64,000 bases of DNA from assembly GCA_025602915.1 (NCBI GenBank), contig JAHLJZ010000078.1:45913-109912 (forward strand), read 5' to 3'. The notes under the pieces are model-generated. The model did not search any database and was not told where the DNA came from. It was given only the letters and a program-made list of their open reading frames with translations. The first letter of the stretch is position 1; each line of letters opens with the position of its first letter. This document shows, one piece after another, positions 12,153 to 25,214 of this stretch. This DNA comes from Paraphysoderma sedebokerense. Lineage: Eukaryota; Blastocladiomycota; Physodermatomycetes; Physodermatales; Physodermataceae. Position numbers and translations under genes: made by a program.

Positions 12153-13038
12153 TTTGATTCGAAAGATGTGTAGTGTATATAAAATGACTTGAAATATATT
12201 GATTTTCTTCATTCTTTTTGTATTATCATTCGTAGTATAACTATCCTATGATATTCTTTTCTATTTTCTTTCGTACTCATTGACTTTCCGACGTACTCCC
12301 GAATGCACAGTTAATTCCATTCAAATATTGAACACGTCATTTCCGACTGTTCAATAATTATTTGATTTGATTTGTACATAACATACCTTCACCGCCGATT
12401 CTGAATAAACAATTCTCCCTTGTATTGGTATAAACAAACTGTACAAGATAAATAACTTTATTCGATATTCATTACTTCTTGGGTTTTCTTATGTATTTTC
12501 TCTTTTATTCACAGATTACTTTAATATAGTACACGTCATATACAAGTCACGACAATTTGCACCTGTGTTTCATCAGTTCAACTTATCGTTTGATTTAACA
12601 TCTTGTTATTAGCCCAGTTCAATTAAACCAATTTACACATATGTTCATTACCAACATTATGCCGATATACAGTTCAAGATTTAATTTCTTGTTTCTAATA
12701 AGATTTATTTTTCTCCCTATCCGGTTCCCTCGGTCCCCAATTGTACACCCATACAATAAAAAAGTAATAAAACGTAGAAACAAAATGGTGACACGGTTTT
12801 ATATTTTTTACAAGATTGTTGATCTACAATTTAGTGGTTGGCAGTCTTCACAAATACAGTCGCTGATCTGGAAAAAGTAGAAAAAAGCGACCCAATTGTC
12901 CCATAAGAGAAGTATTGAGTTTCGATTGAAGAGTAAATAAATTTCATGAGGGCGGTTACAGCGGATATATTTGGAAATTGATGAATTAGCAGTAGTATTT
13001 CCGCGCCTAAAGGAAGAAACGTTGTTAGACATTGATGG
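12153..13038. other. Convergent 3' spacer, MEMO1 / cyclin
   Basis: AT-rich DNA of about 0.9 kb between two converging genes, presumably both 3' UTRs. It contains AATAAA-like stretches (for example around 12756 and 12937). Short frames here have no family resemblance. Confidence 0.5.
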
Positions 13039-15019
13039 TTAAACGACCTGAAATATAGCGTCAACAGAAGCATTATGAAGATATCGACGTACATTTCCAT
13101 TTTCTTTCCCATTACCCCCGACTACTCCAATGTTGCCTAAGCTCGCTCGTCTTCCTGCATGTGCATCCTGTCCAATCCTTCCCCCAGCATCTTTGGACAC
13201 AGGGGCGGGAACAGGGGTAGGATAAGAGTTGTTTACCGTAGTAACTGTGCTGTAGTTCTCGTTGTATGGTAACGCGATAGGGTAATTGGAGGCAACTGAC
13301 GAGGTGGGATAGGCGACTGACGTGTAAGTCTGCTGGGATTGTGGGTGGGTCAGAGGTGCAGGTGGGAGAGGACGGGAAGATGGCTGAGAGGGGAAAGACC
13401 CAGGAACTGAAAGATGTTGATGGGAGGGTTGAGGGTTGGTCAGAGATTGGATAGATGGAAGCGATAACGATGGCGATGTCTTATTGTTTGAGAATTTGGA
13501 TTGCTGATATGCCTGTTGAGATTGAGCTAAGGTCGTGGATGGGGACACTGAAGATGAATATGAAACATGGCTCGAGTTGGATGGAGAACGGTATTCGTTG
13601 AAATTATTAGGATAATTTGGCAAAGGTATGGGCAATGGTTGAGATAGCTCAGGATTTGACGAAGTTCGAAGAGGAAAAGGCTGACCAGGTTGCAAATTAT
13701 ATGCTGACGGAGACGATGCGGAAGACTGTCGTGACGCCGGATTTGAGTATGATTGGGGATAATTAGGACTGGGGCTGTTGTAGGATGGTAAATGCAGTAC
13801 CTGAGTTCCGGACGGACTGCGAGTTAAATGGTTCGAAGGAAGGATCATTTGAGACTGTGGTTGCGATATAGATGAGGAGTGCAGATGAGGTTGAGTGGGG
13901 TAAGTACGGCCAGGGCTATTTGAGGAATAGGATTGATTTTGGGAGGAAGAATTTGACTGTGAAGAAGAAGAAGCGTGCGATAATGAACCCCTGCGGTATT
14001 GCAGTTGTGAGTACGTCCTCGGTGGATGGACTTCCGACTCGGAAGAGGATATGTGTTGCGGAAAATTCTGCGACTGCGATGGCGACGGGACAGGCGAGTA
14101 AAAATTTGACGAACAAGCTACTGAAGATGAAGCCAGTTGTCTCGGTGCACCGGCGGTGATGGGACTTATTGGCATGGTGCCGTTTGCTCCGAATAATTCA
14201 GGAGAAGGAATGGTAATTTGTAACCTCGTTTGCAAACTTTCTTGTATCCGCATCTCCGCGAGATAATGGTTTAACAACTGATTCCCGTACTTGTCGAATT
14301 CATGAGGCTGTATAATCAAATCGAAATTCATCATGAACAAAAATTCGAGTTCTAGTTGGTTGAGTTCGACAGTCGAAATACCGCCGACTTTGGCGTAGTG
14401 ACTACATTATTTTGTATTGGGGTAAAGATGTGGATAATACCGAAAGAGGAAAGAATACAAGGGGAAAAAATTGTAAGAATGATTGTAAATAGCACTGCTG
14501 GAAGCGGCCGGCCGAGCAACAAACTCCGCCACACTCGCTGAAGCACCACAGACACAAAAAAAATACGAACCTATTTGTGTAAAAGACGTCGGAGAAGAAC
14601 TTTGTTGCTACCATGACGCCGACAATGAGAAACCTGTGAACATTGTAGCTATTCACCACAAAGGGATTCTTGGAATTTGCAAGACGATCCATGTAAACCA
14701 AGATAGCCATCAATACTGCATTATTGCAGGGGGCGTATTTTAATATTCTGGCGAGGTACTGATGAATTGTGATATTTGTGGGGATACTCCGAGCATGAAA
14801 TCTAGTAATTTGAGAATGCACTTGTGTTTTCGATAGGTTAGGAGAGGAAGGGGAGGAATTCGAAGGTGAATTAGAGGAAGATGAATTAGAGGAGGAAGTT
14901 GAAGACAAGTTGTCGTTCGCCTTTGTAATTTTGACAATAAGAGTGGACATCATTTTCACCGTCTCCTTTGGAGATACTTTGTCGTAAGAGTAGACATTTG
15001 AACCCGGGTCTTGCATCAT
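13039..15019 (-). CDS. Pho80/Pcl-type cyclin with long Ser/Pro/Gln-rich tail
   Basis: Regulatory subunit for a Pho85-like cyclin-dependent kinase. There are two exons, 15019-14571 and 14401-13039, joined in frame over a 169-nt intron (603 aa). The Pho80-like cyclin box includes RFHARSIPTNITIHQYLARI, YMDRLANSKNPFVVNSYNVH, VATKFFSDVFYTN, then across the intron SHYAKVGGISTVELNQLELE and FLFMMNFDL. A run of Ser/Asn/Pro (about residues 40-60) splits the start of the box from its core, a position often filled by low-complexity sequence in fungal Pcl proteins. The last 350 or so residues are Ser/Pro/Gln-rich and probably disordered. Which Pcl subgroup (Pho80, Pcl6/7 or other) cannot be settled by eye. 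It is divergent from the Kv channel gene. Confidence 0.92.
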
Positions 15020-15698
15020 CTTTGCGAGATTGTGTCTTGGGTTTGCTTGCCCACTTTAGATGAAATGACGACAGACTGGGCCGGGGAGGATGAGCGGCAA
15101 CAGAGAGGGGTCTGGCTGAGTAGCTGAGGAGGGGTAGAGCGTCGAGCTGTCGGACGGGAGGGCGGACAGAGTGTGCAGTTAGACGGCAGAGTGTGGGAGG
15201 GAATGCATCTTCTGGTGTTGCTGTTGCTGTTGTTCTATGTATGTATCTGAGAGAGGGAATGAATCTGATGCTGGAAGGAGTCCGCAAAAGTGGAATTTCG
15301 TTTGCTGGTGAACCACTGGTGAACCAAACGGGAATCTTGCTGCAACGACTGGTGAACGAGTGGCGACCACGCGCTCTGATTGGTCCGCTATTTTTATTAC
15401 GTCTGGTATAATTTGCTATTCCTCGTCATTTCAATACTGTAGTAAATTTTATTAATATTCCATCAAATTAGACATAGCTGTGCATGTATGTAGTATGAAA
15501 TAATAAAAAGCAGTCTGCCATCAGCTAGCAGTACAAAACAAAAATGAATTCAGCGCACCCGACTGTGGCATGTTCCAATTCGTACTTTAAAATTGCCAAA
15601 GCTTAAAAACTCCACAAAAAGTCAATTTCCCGCATCAATTCACTTGACAATTTATTTATCAATCACAAATATTCAGCAATCACCCTATTACTCTTTCG
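15020..15698. promoter_or_regulatory. Divergent intergenic region, cyclin / Kv channel
   Basis: About 680 bp between two divergent start codons. It should hold both promoters and 5' UTRs. A GTTGCTGTTGCTGTTGTT-like triplet run lies near 15216-15235. The part next to the Kv gene (15420-15690) is AT-rich. No specific factor site is identified. Confidence 0.4.
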
Positions 15699-18600
15699 AT
15701 GCTCCCGTCGCAGCGCAGGGCATACGACTCTTCTGAATCCGATCCCTCCCTTAATGACAACTCTGAATCTCAACAGACAAACCATTCCCGCTCCACAGCC
15801 ATACCTCTAGCTTCGGCCTCAAACTCGCATTCAAGCTCTCAGCCATTCTTCCCTCCACAACAACCCTCGTCCTCGAATGCACACACCAACGCATTATTAG
15901 GGTCTTCGCCCAACCACAGGACGTCGTTGCTTTCACGATCCGTCCCCGTCAGGTTGAATTTGGGATTCTCGCCCCCGAAATTGTCTAATATAGGACTATT
16001 TAAAAATAAGGACAAAGAAAAAGTAACACCTACTTCTAGTGGCATAGGGTTTAGCAGCTTTGGGTTCAGAAGAACTTCTGGTGGATATGAAGTCATGAAC
16101 GATGATGAAATCGACGAGACAAATATGGTTCCCTTGTCATTGCGAAGTCCGGAGTTCGCCGATACTGCAGGAGAGCAAGATACCGCAAAACCGGGGTTTG
16201 AAAAGAACCACGAAAGAAATGAAGATAGCCTCACCCCAGACAGTCGAGTCTTTATCGAACATGCTCGCTCAAGTCCAGATTGGAGAAAGCGTGAGAACTC
16301 GCGAATTACGCTCAGTAGTCAGAGCAGCCCGCAACGAGGGCCACGACAGAGAATAGGTAGTAGGAACCGCACGAGAACAAATACAGGGAGCAGTGGTGCC
16401 TTTGAAGAGTCGGAACGGCATGTAAATCCGAAAGCCGAATTGATACAGGTGTGGTTACCGTTCTTTTGGGCTGTTTGTGCTTGCCGTTGTGGATGCTTGC
16501 CTTTTGCATAAAACAATCGTTTGACATCTCTTGTTTTATTGCGGTTTCGATCAATTATAGAACGAATTTAAAAAGAAATTGTATTTATTGCTGGAAGATC
16601 CCTCCAGTTCAAGAGCAGTAAGAAAATTATTCTGATTATTACGGATTGGACTGAACCGTTCGTTAACGGAATACTTCTCTTTCCTAGGCTCTTTATACCA
16701 CACTTTTTATTAGCTTCAATATAATATTATCTACTATCGTTGCGACAGTCGAAACTATGCCGTCATTATATTCTGACGAAAAAGGGATTTGGTAAACTAC
16801 TTTCGCGTTTCTTCCGACCTACTGTCTGCATCACCCTTTGTATCATGACCACCTAACGAAATCATAAATCAATCACATACAAGGATGGCACGAGAAGCGC
16901 TGGAAATATTTATTGTCATTTGTTTCACCCTCGAGTTTATCTTCAGAGTAATAGCACACAGTGATACTTGGGGTAGTTTAATGAATTTGGCAAAAAGTAT
17001 GCACTTTCTGCACTTTCATGATCGATGTTTTGTTTTTGTCTTCCTTGCTTCAACGGCCCAACTTACTTGTTGAAGTCCTGACTGACCTCGTACCATCAAT
17101 TTCTACTCTTTTCTTTAGGTCCGCTCTCTTGGATTGACCTTTTAGCCATCGTTCCTTACTTCATTGAGCTAGCAGTCGACAGAAATAATTCGGCAGCTCA
17201 CTTAAGTTATGTATTTCGTATCACTATTCTGAGGATGTTTCGATTGTTCAGAATATTCAGAGTGTTCAAACATAGCAGTTTAATTCAGGTATGTCCCTCC
17301 AAGGATTATTCAACGGCCCTTGATTGTAGTTTATTGCATCAGAATCGAATTAACCCGGTCATCATATATTCTTTCTATAGTTGTCGATCGAAGTCTTGAT
17401 CGTCGCATTGAAGGTTCATTTTTTCCCCTCCTTCTTGCTTTAAGTGCGACGTCAAACTCAATGAATCCCGCCCATACTTAACTGTAATATAGAAATCGTT
17501 GGACGCTCTCTGGGCACTATTTTTCTTCGCTATCATTACCATATTGCTTTTTTCAACGTTAATTTATTTCGCCGAAAGGGGAACGTACGATCCCGAGAAA
17601 AAGGTTTTCGTTACTAAAAATGGAGTACCGAGGTCAGTCCACGGTGTCATCGTATCCAGCCGTTCATGCCATATTGGAAATTGATCAAGATTTCTTTAAA
17701 TTGACCTATAATGACACCTTACGATAGTATATTCGACTCTATACCGAGTTCGTTTTGGTTTGTTATTGTTACCATCACAACAACAGGTATCTTCCTTCTC
17801 CTTCTGCATTAAAAAGTTCTTCCTTGTCTCTAAACTGCTTCACCTCGATTTAAATGCATCACTTGCTCACAATATTAAAATTCAATTTTGAACCCTAGGT
17901 TACGGAGACATGGTAACTATAAAGTATTCTTAGATGTTTTCCAAGTTGAGCTGGTAACTGAGAAAGTTTCTTAAGGTTCCCCAAACTTTTGTCGGAAAAT
18001 TCCTAGCATTTCCAGGTAATGTATAACATTGATTAAGCTATTACTTCGTTCCGCGTCAATGCTAACTGGCTTTGGGCCCTGTCTGACCGTGCTGTCTTCC
18101 TTTGTCTATTAGCTATGATGTGTGGCGTATTGGTGAGTCTTTCTTCTATATCAATACTTGTCCCATTGTAATTTCTAACGTAGAGGATCATTTCTGTTCT
18201 TAATTTCGTTCCTGTTTTACAGTTAATTGCGTTGCCCTCGATCATTGTCGGCCGGAATTTCACCGTCGTTTGGGAGCATATGAAAACTCATAGGATCCGA
18301 ATGGCAGGCGGCGAGGTAACTAGTTGATGTTACGGTTTATTCAAATCATTTGACATCGTGTGTTAAGCTACTCTTTCCCAAATGCTTCAATTTATGAAGG
18401 AACCCAGCGATTATCATCATTCTCAACCCACCTCACCCGTTGAAGATTACTTTCAACAAAATGGCGGTTTGTGTTTTCGATTCCTGAGTTTTTAAACATA
18501 CTTTATAATAATGCTTTTATCATTTGTCATTTCCCCTCAAGGCTACTTCCCTGTCACGGAAACAACTGCATACCAACATCCTACCTCCAACTCCCGCCAA

Positions 18601-18876
18601 CCTTCCTTCTCCACCACCCGTCCCATACTGCAAGATCCTCCATTCACTTCTCCCCTTACGGATCCACAGTTTTCTTCCCACCCCTTGTCTTCATCTCCAA
18701 ATATTCCATCCGATCCTAAATTACTTATTAATCATATCCAAAAACTATTGATACAGACACAAGCCCAACAAGTGGCATTGTGTAATGCTTTGAAGGCTTT
18801 GCAGAATCATTTTGAGGATTTGGGAAATGATACTGAAGCTTTGAATTATAAAATTGGGAGTCACCCGTTACAGTGA
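15699..18876 (+). CDS. Voltage-gated K+ channel (Kv, six-TM) with 14-nt pore microexon
   Basis: Plasma-membrane potassium channel subunit, 664 aa from 14 exons that sum in frame: 15699-16448, 16561-16617, 16688-16791, 16884-16996, 17119-17288, 17381-17413, 17493-17632, 17728-17786, 17899-17912, 17976-18015, 18113-18132, 18223-18315, 18400-18466 and 18542-18876. It has a long Ser-rich cytosolic N-terminus (250 aa), S1 (TLFISFNIILSTIVATVET), S2 (EIFIVICFTLEFIFRVIAH), S3 (SWIDLLAIVPYFIELAV), and S4 with positive charges every third residue (RMFRLFRIFRVFK). S5, the filter TTTGYGDM and S6 (MMCGVLLIALPSIIVGRNF) follow. The C-terminus ends in a predicted coiled coil. It lacks an evident T1 domain. 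Kv channels are unusual in Dikarya. Confidence 0.93.
17899..17912 (+). other. 14-nt microexon encoding the K+ selectivity filter
   Basis: Between an acceptor (…CCCTAG) and a donor (GTAACT), 14 nt complete the Gly codon and code for Tyr-Gly-Asp-Met of TTTGYGDM. The phases of both flanking exons (17728-17786 ending in phase 1, 17976 starting in phase 0) require it. The same microexon is at 44332-44345 in copy B. Confidence 0.85.
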
Positions 18877-19179
18877 AAAGAGATTTTTGTGACGGAATAA
18901 TCTTTGAAATAAATACGTTGATTTTGACCTGATGATTAGATTTACAGTTTTGTTCAACAAACTTTATTTGGTTCCAAAGATATAAATGTGCGATTGATGT
19001 TACAGTTCTGATATTCAACACAGACATCACCCAAAGAACTCCACAGATGATGTCTTGCTTCTTAATTCATAAATAACCCAACTATTTTCCGTCTTATCAC
19101 ATACTCAAAACAAAAGGACAAATCAGAAAAATTTTAAACTTTCTCCAAACATTCTTCCTATTTTTCCAGTTTCCATCAT
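18877..19179. other. Convergent 3' spacer, Kv channel / ASL
   Basis: About 300 bp of AT-rich sequence between the two stop codons, with an AATAAA at 18908. I see nothing else in it. Confidence 0.45.
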
Positions 19180-21060
<1,881 letters not shown>

Positions 21061-21570
21061 GATGAGGAAAGTTGTAGAGAGAACTAGTCGAAAGATAATT
21101 CAATTGGAGGCGGAACATGAAAACCTTAATTACTTCAGATCACGTGTCGTGTTGCTTTAAGCCTTCTGCAGTCTAAATGGGTTCAAGGGTTACAAGGCTT
21201 TGAATTACCACATCCAATTTCGCAGTTGATCCCCTAACCATTATATTTATGGGAAGTCTTTTCGTTTTTATAAAGTTAGTGGTATCGGCTGTTCGAGACT
21301 GCGCCAAACAAAGCCTGCTGATGTACCAACTTCTGTCTGGCCAACCAGCTAATTACTTATAAACTTTATTTGATACAAGAGAGAAAATTGGTATTTCTAC
21401 ATGCCATTGTGACTTACCACGCAAAATATTGCGAAACTATTCTGCTGCGTTCTTAGAATGTAGGTCGTGCTCTGGACGTCGTATTATCGGTCTGAACAAT
21501 GCCGTCGCGAGTCAGGTGGCTATCTTGATCACGCCACTGACGACTGTAGATTTTCGATCTTGTAAGCAGC
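21061..21570. promoter_or_regulatory. Divergent intergenic region, ASL / EutBC
   Basis: About 510 bp between divergent genes, expected to hold both promoters. A second block (21596-21756) may be the first EutBC intron. No specific operator is recognised. Confidence 0.35.
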
Positions 21571-24453
21571 ATGAATTGTAATGTCGTTGACGATGGTTTT
21601 GTTCTCTTTCATCCAAACAGTACTTTTACTTTGGCACTAATTCTCTGAATGGCCTCTGTTGTACTCGTACGATCGCAATCGGCGTTAGTGAATGACCCAA
21701 GGTAGGGTAGCTCGTAATTTAGAACATATGCTAATAATTTCATTTCGACTAAACAGTCGAAACTGACTTGATAATTTTTGGAAGTCCATATATACCCCCG
21801 TTGAGTCCATCCCCTTCGTCTACTACTGCTGACGAAAATGGACCCACTGTAACCACCTCCGAAGCCGCTCCAGCTAATGCTTCTTTCGAAGACATTGACG
21901 ACAGTTCTCTCCGTTTACTATTCGGCCAGGCCAATGAATTTAAAGAAGGCGACGCTACAATTAGTGTTGCCTCTGCATCAAATTCTCAACGAAGTGATGT
22001 CCGTCAACGGCTCTTGCGTCTCAGATTACATCAAATCATAAGTAGCCGCTTTTTGAATGATGAGGTTTCGGCGTTTCTAGAATCGTCGATAGATATTGAA
22101 ATTGCTAAAAAGTTGGCAACCTGGACATTAGCAGATCTAAAGAATTTCTTATTGACTGCTGATGAGGTTGAAATTAAAAGGATAATGCCAGGATTGGGTA
22201 GTGAAGTCATTGCCGGAGTTGCTAAACTCATGAGCAATGAAGAGTTGATACAAGTGAGCTCGAAGATTTATAACGAAGTTCCAGGTAGTACTCTCGGCAG
22301 AAAAGGATATTTTGGGAGCAGAATTCAACCAAATTCAGCTACCGATGATCCGGAAGAGGTCTTGATGAGTGTTTTGGAAGGCCTAAGTTATGGTTGTGGT
22401 GATGCCATATTCGGTGAGTTCAAACTGATTAATCAAAATCTGCTCCAAAGTATATTAACTTTGGCATTAAGGCATAAACATCGTTGCATCCGACCACCCA
22501 AATGTTACCGCTCTTCAACGAGTTTTGCGCGACGTGATTGACACTTTCCAAATCAACAACTCAACCCATTACTCTGTTTTAGCCCATATCGACGATCAAA
22601 TGGCTGTAGAGAATACTAATCCAGGCTTGACAGATGCCGCATTTCAGTCTATCGGTGGTACAGGTAAGTTTTGCTCCGTAACTTAGTCACCGCCAGATAT
22701 ATGTAACAAGAATGTTCATCGTTGATAGAGGGAGTGAATCGGGTTTTTAACATTAACATTGATAAACTCAAGTATCACCTTCAGAAAGTAAAAGCTCAAT
22801 ATTTTGAAACGGGACAGGGAAGTGCAGTGACAAATAATGTGAGTGGGGGTGTTGATATGGTGACATGTGAAGCCAGAGCTCACGGTATTGCAAGAGCTCT
22901 CAAAAATATCAATGGAAACTGGACGATAGTCAACACAGTTGGTAAGCCCAAGTTTGCTATCTGTGTTTAAACTGATTTTGACACCGAGAGTCTCCGACAG
23001 CTGGGTTTATCGGCCCTGAAGTTTTTCGATCGACAGATCAACTCTTGCGCGCTTGTCTTGAAGACCTATTTATGGGAAAGCTGCACGGTTTAGTTTTTGG
23101 TTTGGATGTCTGCAGTACTTATCACATGGGCGTTAATCTGGATGAGATTGGGCACATTCAAGACGAAGTCATGAGGTAAGAAGATGTGTTTTTGATCAGC
23201 CCGCCTGTTGAATTGAACTGATTTACCATGATTTTAGAGCGGGCCCGGCGTTCTATATGGCTGTCGCAGGTCGAAATGATCCAATGCTATCTTACCTCAC
23301 GACGGGCTTCCGCGATCATCCACGTCTTCGCCTAAAGCATAATAAACGGGTAACTGACGAAATGACGAAATTCTTCCAGGCAATCAATATTATGGACGAG
23401 AATGGTAATCTAACCTCACATGCCGGTGATACTGCCTATGTCTACGCGTTGTACAAGCAGCGTAAAGGCGATACGAGATCGCTTGAGACATTACAGGATG
23501 AAGCACGCACGATTTTGAAAAAACTACAAGGTCGAGGGTTAGACCTAGGTTATGGTCATGATGGTAACTTTAATCCTCCAAGAGAAGTACAGGAGAGATT
23601 GGAAAAAATTTACAATGATGCGAAGAAAGTGATTTATGAAAACTTAGCTTCCGAATTCATCGAATCATTCTCCAACAGATTGGTACTTCATACTGAAGCT
23701 GTGGATCGTGAACAATATCTCATTCATCCTTCTTCAGGAGAATCGATTTCAAGAGACTCAATGGTGAAACTGGAGGATTACCAGAGGGAATTGCAAAGAT
23801 TTATGGATTCATTGCCCGATGATACCCCAGTCGCGCAAATCGTGATTAGCGATGGATTAAATGCTCGCAGTATCGAGACCAATGGGCATTTACAACCATT
23901 ACTTCATCGATTGAAAGAGTTGCTTTCTGCTCGTGGTATTAAGGTTGCGGAGCGACCTATTATCGCTGTCAACGGACGGGTGCGAGCAGGGTACACAATT
24001 GGGAAAAAACTCTTCCACCCGAATCATACGATTGTATCTTCCCCACTTGCTGAAAAGAAATCAAAGACTGCATGGCTAAGGAACAAGATTGGCACAATCA
24101 GACGGTTCAACCGCAAGGTCGACACCTCAAACGGTTCGAGAAAATCGAAACGAAAATGCATCGTCCTCCATGCTGTCGGCGAAAGACCAGGAAACGGAAA
24201 TAACACATATAGTGTTTACATTTCTTGTGTCTCAGCCGATTCATGGAATCTTGTTGATCATAATGTTGTAGATGTAGTTTGTGGTATATCCAATACCGCA
24301 TTGAAACCAGAATTAGCAGCCGAACAGGTTGTCAAATTTATTGACAACAGGTTAAAAGTCGACGATGAGAAGGCTATTCTGAAGGAAAAGAAACCTGGGG
24401 AGCTGAGAATTATAAAAACCGTTGAAAATGCTAAAAAAGTGATTGAATCGTAA
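21571..24453 (+). CDS. Ethanolamine ammonia-lyase, fused large (EutB) and small (EutC) subunits
   Basis: Adenosylcobalamin-dependent enzyme converting ethanolamine to acetaldehyde and ammonia. Exons are 21571-21595 (tentative), 21757-22413, 22472-22663, 22729-22941, 23001-23175 and 23238-24453; all sum in frame (825 aa). EutB part: LFGQANEFKEGD, SRIQPN, EGLSYGCGDAIFG, YFETGQGSA, MVTCEARAHGIAR, GFIGPEVF and RNDPMLSY. Residues aligned with E. coli EutB Arg160, Gln162, Glu287 and Asp362 look conserved. EutC follows in the same last exon: QIVISDGLNARSIE, NGRVRAGYTIGKK and the cobalamin-site HAVGERPGNGN. So the fusion is seen directly, without a splice join. In E. coli the two are separate genes. 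The first exon (MNCNVVDD…) was chosen because no ATG opens the second exon in frame and phase-1 entry is needed. No peroxisomal C-terminal signal or microcompartment genes are seen. Confidence 0.92.
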
Positions 24454-24577
24454 ATCAAAATTGTCTGTCTCGGCGGACTGGAAATAAATCTAACTGTTTA
24501 TTATTCGTTAATTTGCGCTATCTTACAGCATTTAATCATTAGTAGCTTTTCTCTCTTGATCAGCGAACTAAGATGCT

Positions 24578-25082
24578 CTAAACTTGATCTGGAGTCTTCG
24601 TTGACAGTTGCAAGGCATGAACTCCATCTTGGATTTCTTGAGCCAGGATATCATACACTAATCTGTGTCGTTGAATTAATGGCTATTTACACCATTCATC
24701 ATTCAAGAATTACAACAAAAGATGGTCAGAATCCATCGATTTTTTGGTGGGCTTTTTAAAAGTTCAATTATTTTTACCTTCCCCGAAAAACTGTCCGATA
24801 CGATATTAACTCTAAAATGGGTTTCTTTTTTATTCAAACCTTTCATGGCTGCATGTCCGGCATGTTTGTGCGAATCATCAATGATCTCTAGGGAAACGGG
24901 GTTCAATTGTTGTGTGAGCTAATCAGTAGAAGAATGTAAGAAGTTAGTTGTTCCGCATATGTATCGTGAAGATTGCGCAAAAGGTAGACGGAAAACTTCA
25001 CTTTTTCTTTCATTCGAAGAGCAATAGGGCCTTCTGTAGTGGTGGTTGACATTCTTGCGACTTGTATTAGATTTCTTAGCAT
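24578..25082 (-). CDS. BolA family protein, probably mitochondrial
   Basis: BolA proteins partner with monothiol glutaredoxins in iron-sulfur cluster handling. Exons are 25082-25002, 24918-24778 and 24682-24578, giving 108 aa in frame. The fold motifs are present: [30 protein letters not shown] (conserved His), [19 protein letters not shown], and [12 protein letters not shown] with the RHR signature. The N-terminus [10 protein letters not shown] is short, basic and free of acidic residues, like a mitochondrial presequence; a second Met at 25052 would remove it. It could be BolA1- or BolA3-like; the 'SHKH' rather than a Cys-bearing site favours BolA1. Its stop lies 124 bp from the convergent EutBC stop. 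Confidence 0.93.
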
Positions 25083-25214
25083 TTGATAATTTTGGGGCAA
25101 GGACCAGTGGCTGAAGGTGATCAAGATTGTGAAGAAGACGAGGATCCGGATACCCTCGTTCAAGACTCAAGATTCATAGTTCGTCTAATTTTCAATTTCA
25201 AAATTTATAATTTG

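Noticed and set aside
12641-12880. Short plus-strand open frame in the MEMO1/cyclin spacer, with overlapping minus-strand frames at 12808-13112
   Set aside because: AT-rich 3' spacer, no family resemblance and no codon or splice support; same at 39074-39545.
13872-14159. Plus-strand open frame of 95 codons
   Set aside because: Antisense shadow of the Ser/Pro-rich cyclin tail, a biased composition that opens other frames.
14886-15287. Minus-strand frame of 133 codons upstream of the cyclin
   Set aside because: Overlaps the cyclin exon in another frame and the promoter; Arg/Pro/Ser-rich with no recognisable motif.
15839-16234. Minus-strand open frame of 131 codons
   Set aside because: Antisense of the Ser-rich N-terminus of the Kv channel.
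21768-21838. TTG at 21768 as EutBC start
   Set aside because: Not a normal eukaryotic start; the upstream acceptor at 21756 and a phase-1 first exon at 21571-21595 give an ATG start.
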